The notes below the pieces were generated by a model. It saw only the letters and a list, made by a program, of their open reading frames with translations, had not been told where the DNA came from and searched no databases. Position numbers and translations under genes: made by a program. Positions 1-9,608 of a stretch of 64,000 nt of DNA are shown here, piece by piece. The DNA comes from Methanosarcina mazei S-6 (GTDB lineage: Archaea; Halobacteriota; Methanosarcinia; Methanosarcinales; Methanosarcinaceae), in assembly GCF_000970205.1 (NCBI RefSeq), contig NZ_CP009512.1:3658001-3722000 (forward strand), in the 5' to 3' direction. The stretch's first letter is position 1, and every line of letters starts with the position of its first letter.

Positions 1-87
1 ATCTGCTAAAACAAGGTCTGGTTCTAAAAGTTCACTTTTTTGCTTTTCACACATATTGTATGCACTTTTTTTCTTTACTCCAGAGAC

Positions 88-183
88 AGGATCAAGCAGC
101 CTTAAATATTTGCAAAGCTATCATTCCCTTGCCTCAGGGCATGTGAAGTTCAAATCTGCTCTGGAGGGTTGTTTGAACTTCAC
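88..183 (-). promoter_or_regulatory. Leader element, copy A
   Basis: On the minus strand this starts with a perfect 12-bp inverted repeat (arms 172-183 and 143-154, 17-nt loop containing CCTCCAGAG). A block shared with copies B and D follows: GAGGCAAGG at 127-135, CTTTGC at 112-117 and TGATCCT at 88-94. A TATA-like stretch (complement of 211-220) lies about 30 nt upstream of the hairpin. The gene it would lead lies off the left edge. The element is inferred from its similarity to the copies at 1.9, 5.3 and 46.3 kb. Confidence 0.55.
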
Positions 184-474
184 ATTCAAAAATCTCTCTT
201 AATCTTCTCCTATACATTTATTACGGTGATGAATTTTTCATCAGCCTGATTAACATTCATTAAATCACTTCTTTTTTTCATGCCAAATAGTAAAGTTTCA
301 GCGTTCTAATTGACGTCAGAAATTCGATCTTACTTTCAGCAAATAATCTGGATATTACTTTCTTCACTAAATCATAAAATTAACAAAAAGATAGCAACAT
401 ACATGCCCCAAAAAAAGAAAAGAATATATTACGTCAAAACAATTTAATAAGAAAGTGAAGAAAAAAATCTGTAG

Positions 475-1305
475 ATGCGGCAACAGGAAATGAATCATTT
501 CGAAATTTATAAGAAGATGGATGATGACGTTCAGGCAATATACAGGTCAAGACTTCTAACAGAGATACTTCTATCATTAAACGAGGGCAGTAAAAAGCTT
601 CCCCAACTGCGTGAAATTACCGGAAGCACGTCTCAGGCACTGATTCCGAAGCTCAGGAAACTCGAAGCAGATCATCTGATAGAAACAAAAGAACATGAGT
701 ATTTCCTGACGTCAGCAGGAAAAATTGTGGCTTCAGGAATAGCTGACTCTTTTGTAACATTTTGGACGATTAATAAGTTTAAGCATTTCTGGTTGAGACA
801 TTACCTCGAAGAAATTCCAATTCCTCTGTTAAAAGAAATCGGATGTCTTTATGAGTCTGAAATCCTCAAGAATCGAGGCATGGAGATCCTTAATATCTAT
901 AACAACCAGTTAAAAATGATTAAAGAAGCAGATCATATATACGGTATATCGTCCGTGGTAACCAAAGGAGATACCGATTCTATTTCTGAAAGGGTGAAAG
1001 AAGGAGTCCCTGTCGAGCTTATAGTTCCTCTTCACGTTGCAGAAGAATTGAAGCGATCACCTTATCTGAAAAAAATAGAAGCACTGAAAGATTATGAAAA
1101 CTTCAAATTAATGGTCATGGATGAAGATATTAAAGTTGGGCTCATTGTTACGGATAAACGCCTTTCTCTGAATCTGTACAAAAAAGAAGGTATTGAGTAC
1201 GACATAAGCACAGGCCTGTTCAGCTTTGACTCGAAGGCCATTGAATGGGGAGAGATGCTTTTCTGGTATTGTAAAGGGAAGGCAGATTTTATAAAATTTC
1301 AGTGA
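475..1305 (+). CDS. Winged-helix regulator with FilR1-type C-terminal domain
   Basis: The protein has 276 residues. An N-terminal winged helix lies at about residues 20-80, with a recognition-helix-like stretch around TSQALIPKLRKLEADHLIE. A C-terminal domain at about 120-270 has the layout of the FilR1/DUF1724 domain of archaeal COG4742 regulators, the group that includes the Methanosarcina Msr regulators of methylsulfide metabolism. It probably acts as a cytoplasmic transcription factor; the target and ligand are unknown. The first ATG (475) is used; a second ATG at 490 is possible, and neither has a strong Shine-Dalgarno. It stands alone and reads away from leader element A. Confidence 0.8.
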   Translation: MRQQEMNHFEIYKKMDDDVQAIYRSRLLTEILLSLNEGSKKLPQLREITGSTSQALIPKLRKLEADHLIETKEHEYFLTSAGKIVASGIADSFVTFWTINKFKHFWLRHYLEEIPIPLLKEIGCLYESEILKNRGMEILNIYNNQLKMIKEADHIYGISSVVTKGDTDSISERVKEGVPVELIVPLHVAEELKRSPYLKKIEALKDYENFKLMVMDEDIKVGLIVTDKRLSLNLYKKEGIEYDISTGLFSFDSKAIEWGEMLFWYCKGKADFIKFQ

Positions 1306-1343
1306 TGTAGAAACTTGTTAGAGAAAAATCTGGACAAGCCTCT

Positions 1344-1754
1344 TCAAACAGTTCCTATCATTATCATTATTGGAGCCTCGTTATCCCAATCTATTACTAT
1401 AATAGGTGTGCTCCAACGATGTAAGGATACCGGAATAGTTTTCTCTTCAACTCCGTTATCCAGCGTAATCTTGAATGTATAATTCTTCATTCCGATAGAA
1501 TATAGAAGACTAAATGGTTTTGCTTCTGAAACACTTTCATCCGGATAAAGATTGTATGATTCTTTAATTATTGAATTGTTGTGCAAGTCCAATATTTCTA
1601 CAGTTACTTCATGGGTCCCTGCATCATTGTTTCTGATTTCAAAAAAATCAGGTAAAGCCGGACCGCCCAGAAGGAACATCAATGCATAATAACCTATAAT
1701 TGCAACTATGGGTATGATCAGCAAGAAGAGAAGTATTTTTTTAATATTTTGCAT
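1344..1754 (-). CDS. Membrane-anchored hypothetical protein
   Basis: The protein has 136 residues. One strongly hydrophobic helix (about residues 5-30) follows a short basic N-terminus, so it is a membrane anchor or uncleaved signal. The rest is beta-rich (for example HEVTVEILDLHNNSIIKE), as expected for a small extracytoplasmic immunoglobulin-like or FxLYD-like domain, but no family is recognised. GAAGGGAT lies a few bases upstream of the ATG. Leader element B lies about 120 bp upstream, so the transcript probably carries that hairpin. Confidence 0.6.
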   Translation of the reverse strand: MQNIKKILLFLLIIPIVAIIGYYALMFLLGGPALPDFFEIRNNDAGTHEVTVEILDLHNNSIIKESYNLYPDESVSEAKPFSLLYSIGMKNYTFKITLDNGVEEKTIPVSLHRWSTPIIVIDWDNEAPIMIMIGTV

Positions 1755-2214
1755 TTGAAATCCCTTCTATTATAGAAGAAGATTTGGTATCTCCTTCAAA
1801 ATCGCCAAAAGGAGTACTCCTACTCCAAACCCTTTACTATTTATCGATCTCCCTTCTGACGATTTTCTGGAAAGCTAGGATCAGGCAAGTTTTAATTATT
1901 CGCAAAGTTAACATAAACCCATGCCTCGGACAAGATATGGATCAAAACATACTCTGGAGGTTGTTCGGACTATATAAACTGTTTTTCTAATATACCGTAT
2001 ATAAATTATAAAGTTTTTAGTCAAATTGCCAGACAATTCATTCTTAATTTATGACTGCATATTTCAACAGTAATACTTCATATGACAGATTGTGTAATAC
2101 TCGGATAGAAGCATAGTGCATCTATGGCTGCGGTCAGTATTTTCAAGGAGAGGAAAAAGCACCTTGAGATTTATAAATGGTTTTTCTCCTGAAAACCGCG
2201 CTTCGGATCACACC
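1755..2214. other. Intergenic region with promoter and leader for the leftward gene
   Basis: About 460 bases between two minus-strand genes. Leader element B and its TATA box (1998-2005) lie inside. The rest (2010-2214) shows no open frame with a credible start and no obvious hairpin. Confidence 0.5.
1877..1968 (-). promoter_or_regulatory. Leader element, copy B
   Basis: It shares with copy A the sequence CTCCAGAG in the loop, GAGGCATGG (1919-1927), CTTTGC (1902-1907) and TGATCCT (1877-1883), read on the minus strand. The hairpin is weaker here: arms 1961-1967 and 1927-1933 pair 6 of 7. A TATA box (TTTATATA, complement of 1998-2005) lies about 34 nt before the hairpin. It leads the membrane-anchored protein ending at 1344. 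Confidence 0.55.
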
Positions 2215-2751
2215 TTAAGTGTCATCTTCTAAAACTTCTTTAATTACAGTTTCTGTAGTCCATTCAGGCAACTCGTCAACCTTTTCAATAGATATCACCG
2301 TCCCGTTTGGAGTGTCAACAGTTATCATGTAAAATTCTCCACCGGTCATTTGTGAATAAGTTGATGTTACAGACCCGTTCAGTGAGTCAGCTTCTCTGTA
2401 GAGGTTTTCCAGAGAGTTGTCCGGTCCGAGGGTTTTTAATGTACCATTTTGCATTTCAACAGTTATTTTGTGAATATAAGAGCCGTTAATCCGAATATAC
2501 CCTATAGACTCCCCTGCTTCATTGAAGATTGCACCTGCACCTGAATAGTTCCCTTTTGTCAGGTTTTGAAAATCGCTATCATTAGTGTATATTTCAGTTA
2601 ATACTTCCCATCCAGACCTTCTGTTAATCCCTCCATGATTGTCAATATCACTCGTACTCCAGTGCAAATCACTGGATTCATAGAGGGATAAAAGAAATAT
2701 TGCAGAGAGAAGCCCGATAATCATGAGTGAAGACAATTTACTTCCGTCCAG
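2215..2751 (-). CDS. Exported hypothetical protein, probable CTG start
   Basis: The protein has 178 residues from CTG 2751. An N-terminal hydrophobic segment (SLMIIGLLSAIFLLSL) suggests a signal anchor, and Asn-rich glycosylation-like sequons (NGS, NGT, NDS) follow. No family is recognised. The first ATG (2724) has no ribosome binding site. CTG at 2749-2751 sits exactly 7 nt after GGAGG (complement of 2759-2763) and adds the basic residue DGSK stretch expected before a signal helix. An alternative TTG start is at 2736. Confidence 0.5.
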   Translation of the reverse strand: MDGSKLSSLMIIGLLSAIFLLSLYESSDLHWSTSDIDNHGGINRRSGWEVLTEIYTNDSDFQNLTKGNYSGAGAIFNEAGESIGYIRINGSYIHKITVEMQNGTLKTLGPDNSLENLYREADSLNGSVTSTYSQMTGGEFYMITVDTPNGTVISIEKVDELPEWTTETVIKEVLEDDT

Positions 2752-2904
2752 GATTATTCCTCCCTGACCACCAGCGCATTTATATGTCTGTGTCTATTTT
2801 TTGAACTTATAGGAACCTGATATGTTACTTCTTTTTCCGAAATACGTAAGTATTCCATAAAAAGGAAAGTGAGAGAGAAGAAAAACTATTGAAAGTAGCA
2901 TCTT

Positions 2905-5220
2905 TTATACCCTGAATGAACTCACCCATTCAGGCCTTTCAGGAGGGTTATCATTCAACATTTTTCTCCATTCTTCATCTGTTAACCTTTCTCCTGAAGG
3001 CTGCCAGAACTCATAATAACTCATCACAGGACCTGTACCGAGTACGATCCTGCCGTCAGGCTGTTTGTACGCTACTATCATCAGGTCCAGTTTCCCTGTC
3101 CCTTCTTCCAGAACGCTCCCTCCGGGACCTGTATGAACATCCGCAACCAGAATGGAGCTCTGGGACTTTATATCCACATTTTCAAGCATTGGAGATATGT
3201 TTTGTCCGAAGTTTCGGATGAATTTGTACTCTGCATCTGTTAACTCTTTATCTTCAAGTTCTTTAATCGAGATTTCCAGCAGTTTTTCAAGGGTATTTTC
3301 AAGAGTTGTAAAATCTTTATCAGACTGCTCGTCAAGCACTTCCATTTCAGCAAGACCGTTGTGTGCCATTTTTGTAAGGGCGAGCATCCTGGCATAGAAT
3401 TCAGGAACTGGTTCCACATATCCCTCCACAGGTTTTTCTTCCTGAATTTGAGGAGCACCCAGGAAGTAGGTCTGTTTTGCATAGAGAATGGTATCATGCC
3501 TGAGTTCGGTCCAGGAGGCAAGGGCAGTGTTAAGCTGCTTGTCTTCCCATGCTTCGGTTTGCATGAAAGTAGGGTAACCCTCAGGATAGCGTGTAAAGAG
3601 AGGCTTTAAGGCGTATAGTTGAGCCCAGTAAAGGTTTTTATTCCAGTCCTCTTCATCAAAAGCTCCAAATTCATTTTCCAGAGATATGTGAGCTTTTTTG
3701 TAGTCTTCATTTTCAGAAATACCCATATTTCTCAGGTGTTCGCGGGCTCTTTCAGAACCAAGGAGATCCATGATGTTCAGGGCAGGAGGATTGAGTTTCT
3801 GAAGGATATACGAGTCAGGTGTGTATCTCTGCCCCATGAACCGGAAACCTTTTGTGGCTTCAAGAGTCTCATTTTCAGTTTCAGAACCTGCTGGAATTAT
3901 TTCCCCCGTTCCCCCATAGATTTTCGGACTTTCATATTTATCCAGCTCAGTTATCAGTTCTGCAAGGCTTTCATTATCTAAACTCACTCCGGATCTATAA
4001 TTACCAAAAACAGTATCCAGAGCTTTCGCATATTCATAGGGCCCGAGATCATCGGAAAAACCAACATAGAAAGCCGTCACATTGTAAATTCGATCCCATC
4101 TATCCCGGATGTTATTATCCCTGTCAAAGTGATCAGAAATTAAAAGAGCCTGCATAGTTTGAATTCTCGCTTCCTTTTCCGGAGATTCTGCCGCTGACCC
4201 TCCTACCATTGATTCTTCTGCAATAATCATTTTCGACTGAAGGAGCATACTTATTCTGCCATGCCACATCATGGCTTTGAAGTAGTTTTTCAGTTTCTCA
4301 GAAGACGTATAGTGTCCCCGCGGGGAGTACTGAGAGTAATCTTCAACGTACTTGAAAATTGGAGATATTTCCTCTTTTTGAGCTCCTATCAAAACGAGTT
4401 CAGCCTCTACATCATCTTTTACAAATGAAGGGATTTCGACACTGTATTCTTTTATGTCCTGAGGAGCGAAGAGTGTAACTTTCTCTGGATCTTCCCGTGA
4501 CTGCTCTGTCTGTTCGGTTTTCGGCTGGAGAAGACTCAAAGCCACGGCAAAATATGCAACATTTCTTCTTGCAGCTTCCTTTTCTACTCCCGACGCACTG
4601 TTATAATCCTCTATGGAAGCTTCAAAGAGGGCTTTGTCAAGTTTCCAGAGTTCATCGTAAAATTCCTCAGCTTCTACCCTTTTTAGCGTCTCATCAAACT
4701 GGATGTGATAAAGGTGAAGAAGGGAATCCGACGTGATGAAAATAGGAACATCAGCCACTTTCAGGCTCCTGTAAGTTTCATTCACCAGTGTCTGCCCTGA
4801 TATCAATTGATTTTTGGGACCTTCACTATCGTCTTCATTATCGAGTACAACAAATCCATTTTTGTACAGCAAATCCTTGCTTTCTTTTGTAAAGAAAATT
4901 TTCTGAGTAAACTCATCATAATTTGCAATTTCGGAAGCCTTAAGGGGCAGAGAATAAGCTGGAACTGCAGGCTCAAACTGCAGATTTTCTTTACTGTAAT
5001 ATCCGGAAAAAAAGCTTTGCTTTTCAAGAGTATTATTCTTTACAGAAAAGGTTTTTTCAGGAGCGGTTTCTACGATATCATTAAATGAACTTTCCTGATC
5101 ATCTATTGATTCTTCCGGTCTTGTCTCATTTATCGGCCCGTTGCTACTGTCGATGCAGCCTGATTCAAGTGTAAGTAACATTGTCAGCAGAAAGGCTGCT
5201 ATTACCACTTTTAATTTCAA
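2905..5220 (-). CDS. DUF3160 lipoprotein
   Basis: The protein has 771 residues from TTG 5220. The signal peptide VVIAAFLLTMLLTLESGC ends in a lipobox-like cysteine, suggesting a lipid-anchored extracellular protein. The body matches the DUF3160 family: VPIFITSDSLLHLYHIQFDE near residue 160 and the C-terminal VADVHTGPGGSVLEEGTGK region. Function is unknown. TTG 5220 is preferred over TTG 5250 because GAGGGA precedes it at normal spacing and it puts the signal peptide at the very N-terminus. Leader element C and a TATA box lie directly upstream. Confidence 0.8.
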   Translation of the reverse strand: MKLKVVIAAFLLTMLLTLESGCIDSSNGPINETRPEESIDDQESSFNDIVETAPEKTFSVKNNTLEKQSFFSGYYSKENLQFEPAVPAYSLPLKASEIANYDEFTQKIFFTKESKDLLYKNGFVVLDNEDDSEGPKNQLISGQTLVNETYRSLKVADVPIFITSDSLLHLYHIQFDETLKRVEAEEFYDELWKLDKALFEASIEDYNSASGVEKEAARRNVAYFAVALSLLQPKTEQTEQSREDPEKVTLFAPQDIKEYSVEIPSFVKDDVEAELVLIGAQKEEISPIFKYVEDYSQYSPRGHYTSSEKLKNYFKAMMWHGRISMLLQSKMIIAEESMVGGSAAESPEKEARIQTMQALLISDHFDRDNNIRDRWDRIYNVTAFYVGFSDDLGPYEYAKALDTVFGNYRSGVSLDNESLAELITELDKYESPKIYGGTGEIIPAGSETENETLEATKGFRFMGQRYTPDSYILQKLNPPALNIMDLLGSERAREHLRNMGISENEDYKKAHISLENEFGAFDEEDWNKNLYWAQLYALKPLFTRYPEGYPTFMQTEAWEDKQLNTALASWTELRHDTILYAKQTYFLGAPQIQEEKPVEGYVEPVPEFYARMLALTKMAHNGLAEMEVLDEQSDKDFTTLENTLEKLLEISIKELEDKELTDAEYKFIRNFGQNISPMLENVDIKSQSSILVADVHTGPGGSVLEEGTGKLDLMIVAYKQPDGRIVLGTGPVMSYYEFWQPSGERLTDEEWRKMLNDNPPERPEWVSSFRV

Positions 5221-5272
5221 GAAAGATCCCTCGTATTTTGAATTAAACAAACGGATTCAAAAAATTAAAAAT

Positions 5273-5394
5273 CTAAGATCCCCCGGAGACACGATTATGC
5301 AATCCTTAATAGCTCTTAAAACCAGAATAATCATGCCCTAAAAGAAGAGGTATGGAGTTCAGACGATCATGGAAAGTATATTAGAACTCCATAA
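5273..5394 (-). promoter_or_regulatory. Leader element, copy C
   Basis: On the minus strand, a 10-bp perfect inverted repeat TATGGAGTTC/GAACTCCATA (5385-5394 and 5352-5361) encloses a loop containing CTTTCCA, as in copy D. The downstream block seen in A, B and D is only weakly kept (GGGCATGAT). TATATAAA on the plus strand at 5414-5421 is the reverse complement of a minus-strand TATA box centred 24 nt before the hairpin, so transcription should begin at its 5' edge. It leads the DUF3160 lipoprotein. Confidence 0.55.
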
Positions 5395-5746
5395 TTCACT
5401 TCTAGCAAACTCTATATAAATTTTCTATCCATACTATAAAACTAACATTTTTTCATGCTCTTTTATGCTTTTTGGGAAGATAGTATCCTTTATATCCCTG
5501 ATTATTTAATATCATTGACAGAGAGTTTATAGAGTAGCAGTTGCTGCAGTTGATTTCCACGGATAAAAAAAGTAAATAAGGTCTTTTGGATAACAGGCTA
5601 AAAAACGCTCATGACATTCCTGGAATAACAAGCCGAAAAAATGAAAGTATCCGGAAGTACTTTCATGCTAAGAAAGATGATTTGTGGTTTGGAGTGTTTA
5701 TTATCGAAGCAAACCGGAGGATACAAGCTAAATTATGCTTATTTCT
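5395..5746. other. Intergenic, promoter of the DUF3160 gene only
   Basis: This stretch of 352 bases downstream of aroC holds the TATA box at 5414-5421. No credible gene, repeat or hairpin was seen in the rest. Confidence 0.5.
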
Positions 5747-6844
5747 TCACCCTAACAGGGTCCTGGGATTGATAAAGCCGCTTCTGAGCATATGGTCGGC
5801 AAGCACGAGGGCAACCATGGCTTCTGCAACCGGCACCATGCGCGGAGGAATCGTGGGGTCATGCCGTCCTTTAATCGCTATTTCGGCATTTTCCCGGGTT
5901 GTGAGATCAACCGTTTGCTGAAGTTTACTTATGGAAGGGGTGGGCTTTACTGCTACACGGCAGACGATGTCCAGGCCCGAGGAAATCCCTCCGAGGATGC
6001 CGCCTGCGTTATTGCTCGAACAGGTAACTTTTCCGTCTTCCATGAGGAAGGAATCGTTCATTTCACTTCCGCGCATACGGGCAGCCTCAAACCCGGCTCC
6101 GATTTCAAAGCCTTTGACTGCGGGAATGCTCATAAGAGCTTTTGCAAGGTCTGCATCAAGCCTGTCAAAAACGGGTTCTCCGAGACCTGCGGGGACTCCT
6201 TTCACCATTACCTCGACAATTCCGCCCGCGCTGTCTCCTTCCTGCCGGAGGGCTGAAACCTTTTCAAGCATTTTCTTTGCAGCTTCGGGGTCTGCGCAGC
6301 GAACAGGAGTTCTTTCAACATTTTCAAGGATTTCTTCAAAAGAGAGTGATTTTGCCCGGATCCCGCCGAGTTCGAGAACGTGTCCAACAATCCGGATTCC
6401 GTAATGGGAAAGTAAAAGCTTTGCAAGGGCACCGCCTGCAACCCTTCCTATAGTTTCGCGAGCTGAAGACCTGCCTCCTCCGCGGTGGTCCCGAATTCCG
6501 TAGCGGGCAATGTAGGTAAAATCAGCATGTCCCGGGCGGGGAGTATTTTTAATGGCATCATAAGAAGAAGACCTGGCATCCGAGTTCCAGACAAGCATGG
6601 AGATGGGAGTCCCCGTGCTCTTGCCCTCGAAAATTCCGGAGAGTATTTCCACACTGTCAGCCTCGCTTCGAGGTGTGGAGACCTCGCTCTGTCCCGGACG
6701 CCGCCTGTCCAGCTCTTTCTGGATGTCGGCTTCGGAAAAAGGAAGCCCTGCGGGCAGCCCGTCAACAACAACTCCGACAGCCCTGCCGTGGGACTCCCCC
6801 CAGGTCGTGATTCGAAACATCTGCCCGAAAACGTTTCCAGCCAT
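5747..6844 (-). CDS. aroC: Chorismate synthase
   Basis: The protein has 365 residues, full length. It converts 5-enolpyruvylshikimate-3-phosphate to chorismate using reduced flavin, the last step of the shikimate pathway. The N-terminus [20 protein letters not shown], the [15 protein letters not shown] stretch and [20 protein letters not shown] with GRSSARET are family signatures. Six bases separate it from the upstream cation transporter gene, so the two are probably co-transcribed. Start is the ATG at 6844. Confidence 0.97.
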   Translation of the reverse strand: MAGNVFGQMFRITTWGESHGRAVGVVVDGLPAGLPFSEADIQKELDRRRPGQSEVSTPRSEADSVEILSGIFEGKSTGTPISMLVWNSDARSSSYDAIKNTPRPGHADFTYIARYGIRDHRGGGRSSARETIGRVAGGALAKLLLSHYGIRIVGHVLELGGIRAKSLSFEEILENVERTPVRCADPEAAKKMLEKVSALRQEGDSAGGIVEVMVKGVPAGLGEPVFDRLDADLAKALMSIPAVKGFEIGAGFEAARMRGSEMNDSFLMEDGKVTCSSNNAGGILGGISSGLDIVCRVAVKPTPSISKLQQTVDLTTRENAEIAIKGRHDPTIPPRMVPVAEAMVALVLADHMLRSGFINPRTLLG

Positions 6845-6849
6845 GCATC

Positions 6850-7770
6850 TTAAGTGGTTTTTTTGCTATATGATCCTTGGGGTAAGGCAGGTTCAAGGTG
6901 CACAACCACATCAGTAACATCATTATATTCGGCTTTCAGCATTTTGCTTACCCTGTGGGAAATAAGGTGCGCTTCTTCAAGAGTAAGGTCAGCCTGCACA
7001 AGCACATGCATATCTATCCGTATATCGCCCATGCCTCCGCGAGTCCTGATCTTATGGCAGCCCAGAACTCCTTCTACTCCCAGAACAAGGTTACAGATCT
7101 CGTCTTCTTCAAGCCTGGACATGTCAAGAAGTACCTTTGAACTTTCCTTCATGATCCTGAACCCTGCCCTGAAAATAAGAAAAGATATAAGAACAGCGAT
7201 TAGAGGGTCAAGAAGGGGAAAACCAAGCTTTACGGCAGCCAGGCTTAATATCACTGACAGGGAGACATAAATGTCGCTTTTTGTATGCAGGGAGTCCGCA
7301 ATAAGAACCTGGCTCCTCAGGGCTAAACCCTGCCTGTATTCGTAGCGGGTGACCAGGTAATTAATGCACATTGTGCCGATTATCACAAGAAAACTTATAG
7401 CTGTTACCTCAGGTACACTCCGGATGAGGAACCTGTCAAGCGCATGCCTGAAAATCTCAACTCCCACGTAAAGAAGGAGAAGGGCGATAAAAATAGAGGC
7501 TATGGTTTCATATTTCTGGTGCCCGTAAGGGTGCTCTTTATCGGGGGGGCGTGCTGCAATAAAGCTTCCCACAAGTCCCACAATATTGGATACCCCGTCG
7601 AAAAGTGAATGGTAGCCGTCGGCGGTCATGCTGAGGGTGCTGGTTAAAGTCCCGTAAATAATCTTAGCAAAAGCTACTGCAAGGTTCAGGAAGAGTACAA
7701 TCAAAAGAATTCTCTGGACTTTTTTAAACCTCTGTATCGCCGGACAGCACCTCCTGAATCCAGACCTCAA
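6850..7770 (-). CDS. Cation diffusion facilitator (CDF) transporter
   Basis: The protein has up to 306 residues and probably acts as a proton antiporter exporting a divalent metal (Zn, Fe, Mn or Co). Six transmembrane segments lie at about residues 20-215. The helix 2 metal site [15 protein letters not shown] is family-typical, as is the cytoplasmic ferredoxin-like tail with [18 protein letters not shown]. The start is uncertain: the listed TTG has no ribosome site, while AGGAGGTG (about 7740-7750) sits just inside, so translation may begin near ATA-Gln-Arg-Phe. It is followed closely by aroC. Confidence 0.88.
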   Translation of the reverse strand: MRSGFRRCCPAIQRFKKVQRILLIVLFLNLAVAFAKIIYGTLTSTLSMTADGYHSLFDGVSNIVGLVGSFIAARPPDKEHPYGHQKYETIASIFIALLLLYVGVEIFRHALDRFLIRSVPEVTAISFLVIIGTMCINYLVTRYEYRQGLALRSQVLIADSLHTKSDIYVSLSVILSLAAVKLGFPLLDPLIAVLISFLIFRAGFRIMKESSKVLLDMSRLEEDEICNLVLGVEGVLGCHKIRTRGGMGDIRIDMHVLVQADLTLEEAHLISHRVSKMLKAEYNDVTDVVVHLEPALPQGSYSKKTT

Positions 7771-7983
7771 AATAACAGGACAGAAAGCGATAAATCAAAT
7801 AATGTAAGTCAGAATGATGCTATATATTCTATACTACTTGTGTTGATTTATATTATAATATTCTGCTACATTAAAATTGAGAATTACTAAGAGGCAGAAA
7901 AACAGGTTGACTGCCTTTTATTTTTTAGTTTTTTCATAAACGGAAGGCGCTTTTAAAGAAGATACCTGTAAAGAAGAGAAATG

Positions 7984-8101
7984 AGAGTTTAAGAAAGGAT
8001 TGAAAAGGATTCAGAGTTTTAAGAAAGGATTGAAAAGGATTAAGAATTTGAAAAAAGAATTGAGAAGGATAGAGAAGTTTAAAAAAAGAATTGGAAAAGA
8101 T
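7984..8101. repeat. A-rich tandem repeat, about 30 nt x 4
   Basis: Four degenerate units of AGAGTTTAAGAAAGGATTGA-type sequence (7984-8012, 8013-8042, 8043-8070, 8071-8101) lie between the CDF transporter and the 3' end of ribB. The first two units are almost identical. The rest of 7771-8141 shows only a TATA-like stretch near 7820 for the leftward transporter gene. Confidence 0.75.
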
Positions 8102-8141
8102 AACGAATCAAAAAGAAAAAAATGAGAAACAGGGAAGATTT

Positions 8142-8885
8142 TCAGCAATCTGTACCTGCCCAGAGCAAATAAGCTTCAACTATTTCCCGCCCTTCGAGGA
8201 AGACAAGCCCGTGTTCTTTTCCGTATTCTTTTGATTTTTCTTTTGAAAGGGCTTTCCCGCTGTCATCGTCCAGCATTTCACAGACAACCATCGCAGGGGT
8301 TATTCCTGCCATACGGGCAAGTGCAACCGAAAGTTCTGTCTGGCCCATGCGCTCATCAAGGAGCCCTTCGGCAGCCCTGAGGAGAGCAACGTGCCCTGGA
8401 GTCCTGAACTCGTTTCCAAAACGGACCCCGTTTCCTGAAAGGGATTCTTCTGTGATCTCACCTATTTTCCTGATTGTAAGGGCTCTTTCAATGTCAGGAA
8501 TGCCTGTCCTTGTGTCCCTGTGGTTGACCCAGAGAGAGAAAGAGGAATGGGCATCGTATTTGAGGTCTCCGTCTTTTTCAACAACTTCCCCAAGGGAGTC
8601 GCTGGTCTTGCTGGCTTCCCTTACAAGGTCTGCCATGAACGGCAATTTAAGCTGTTTTGACGCCACCGGGTCCACTGCCACGCAGATAAGACCACCGGCA
8701 TCTTTCCGCATCCATTTCACATCAGTATAAGTGACAGCTTTCGCAGGAATTACAAGATCTGTTTCTCCTTCTCTTGAATCCGAGTCATAGATCTGGATCA
8801 TTTTTCCGGCACGCAGGGCTTCCAGAGCCCTGTTAATATTTTCATTGCTATATTTCAGACATTCATAGGCCATGTTCTCGCTCAT
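8142..8885 (-). CDS. ribB: 3,4-dihydroxy-2-butanone 4-phosphate synthase
   Basis: The protein has 247 residues. It converts ribulose 5-phosphate to the four-carbon riboflavin precursor plus formate. Signatures seen are DSDSREGETDLVIPA (acidic Mg-binding loop, residues about 33-47), DAHSSFSLWVNHRDTRTGI and RTPGHVALLRAAEGLL followed by RMGQTELSVALARMAGI. It overlaps the riboflavin kinase/regulator gene by 4 bases (ATGA), so the two form an operon and are translationally coupled. Confidence 0.95.
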   Translation of the reverse strand: MSENMAYECLKYSNENINRALEALRAGKMIQIYDSDSREGETDLVIPAKAVTYTDVKWMRKDAGGLICVAVDPVASKQLKLPFMADLVREASKTSDSLGEVVEKDGDLKYDAHSSFSLWVNHRDTRTGIPDIERALTIRKIGEITEESLSGNGVRFGNEFRTPGHVALLRAAEGLLDERMGQTELSVALARMAGITPAMVVCEMLDDDSGKALSKEKSKEYGKEHGLVFLEGREIVEAYLLWAGTDC

Positions 8886-9568
8886 TTCTGTCCCTCCATA
8901 CCCTGCTTTTTCAGCTGTGTCACAACTCTGTCTCCATCTTTCAATTTCAGGGCATCCCTGAGTTTTACCGGTGCAATAATCTCAATTAAATCCGAAGGGT
9001 AATGAGTCCTGTCAGGGACTACAACAGCAGCATCTATGCCCTCTACTCTGACAGGATAACAATTTCCACCCCCGAAAGTGCGTTCTCCATCATTAAAACC
9101 GTCTATCCGGACAGAAGGCATTTCTCGAAGCCTGTTCCTGAGAGCTGAACTGTTTTCCGAGAGCTGCACGTTAAGGGTTCCGGGGAAGGGGATGAAGTGC
9201 AGTTTTTCTTCAAATTGAGTCCTGTACCCCGGGATATTTATATAATACTGACCTTCACCAAGACCTTTGAGGACGTTTCCTTCAAGCTCCAGAGTATCGG
9301 GCTCTGAAGAAAAGATCCTGCTGTATTCGACGTATTCGTTCTTCAGGATTTCAATCCCTTTTTCTGTCATTTTTATCAACTGGCCACCGGGCACCAGTTC
9401 TCTTTCGATCAACCGCTCTTTCTCAAGCTGTTTTAACTTTCGAGCTGCGGTTTTGGAACTGTCTCCCGTATGCTTGTGAAACTCACTCGAAGAGACTTTA
9501 ACAGTTTTATTTACTGCCCCTATAAGGGCAAGTTTCTTCAGGTATTCAATGTCCGGCACTGTCGGCAC
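8882..9568 (-). CDS. rbkR: CTP-dependent riboflavin kinase with N-terminal winged helix (RbkR type)
   Basis: The protein has 228 residues from GTG 9568. A winged helix (about 5-75, with SSKTAARKLKQLEKERLIERE) is fused to an archaeal CTP-dependent riboflavin kinase domain (about 90-228: GLGEGQYYINIPGY, FPGTLNVQL, YPSDLIEIIAPVKLRD, LKDGDRV). The family makes FMN, and fused forms are known archaeal repressors of riboflavin genes. GTG 9568 is chosen because AAGGT lies 7 nt upstream, although the frame stays open to 9628. A palindrome lies directly upstream (see 9585). It is co-transcribed with ribB. Confidence 0.9.
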   Translation of the reverse strand: MPTVPDIEYLKKLALIGAVNKTVKVSSSEFHKHTGDSSKTAARKLKQLEKERLIERELVPGGQLIKMTEKGIEILKNEYVEYSRIFSSEPDTLELEGNVLKGLGEGQYYINIPGYRTQFEEKLHFIPFPGTLNVQLSENSSALRNRLREMPSVRIDGFNDGERTFGGGNCYPVRVEGIDAAVVVPDRTHYPSDLIEIIAPVKLRDALKLKDGDRVVTQLKKQGMEGQK

Positions 9569-9584
9569 CCATGTTACCTTAATT

Positions 9585-9608
9585 TTGAGATGCGTCTCAA
9601 TTATGAGA
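9585..9608 (-). promoter_or_regulatory. Palindromic candidate operator of the riboflavin operon
   Basis: A perfect palindrome TTGAGA-N4-TCTCAA (9585-9600) is followed by a further inverted half-site TGAGA (9604-9608), giving three alternating half-sites. It lies 16 nt upstream of the chosen GTG start of the riboflavin kinase/regulator. A TATA-like stretch (minus strand, about 9633-9645) places the transcription start next to it. Auto-repression by the fused winged helix is the natural reading, but binding is inferred. Confidence 0.5.

Noticed and set aside
1784-1990. 68-codon plus-strand frame at 1.8 kb
   Set aside because: It covers the leader element and promoter of the leftward gene and looks non-coding.
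5792-6917. Long plus-strand and minus-strand frames inside aroC and its neighbour
   Set aside because: They lie antisense or out of frame to aroC, have no ribosome site and no recognisable product; they are shadows of a GC-rich conserved gene.
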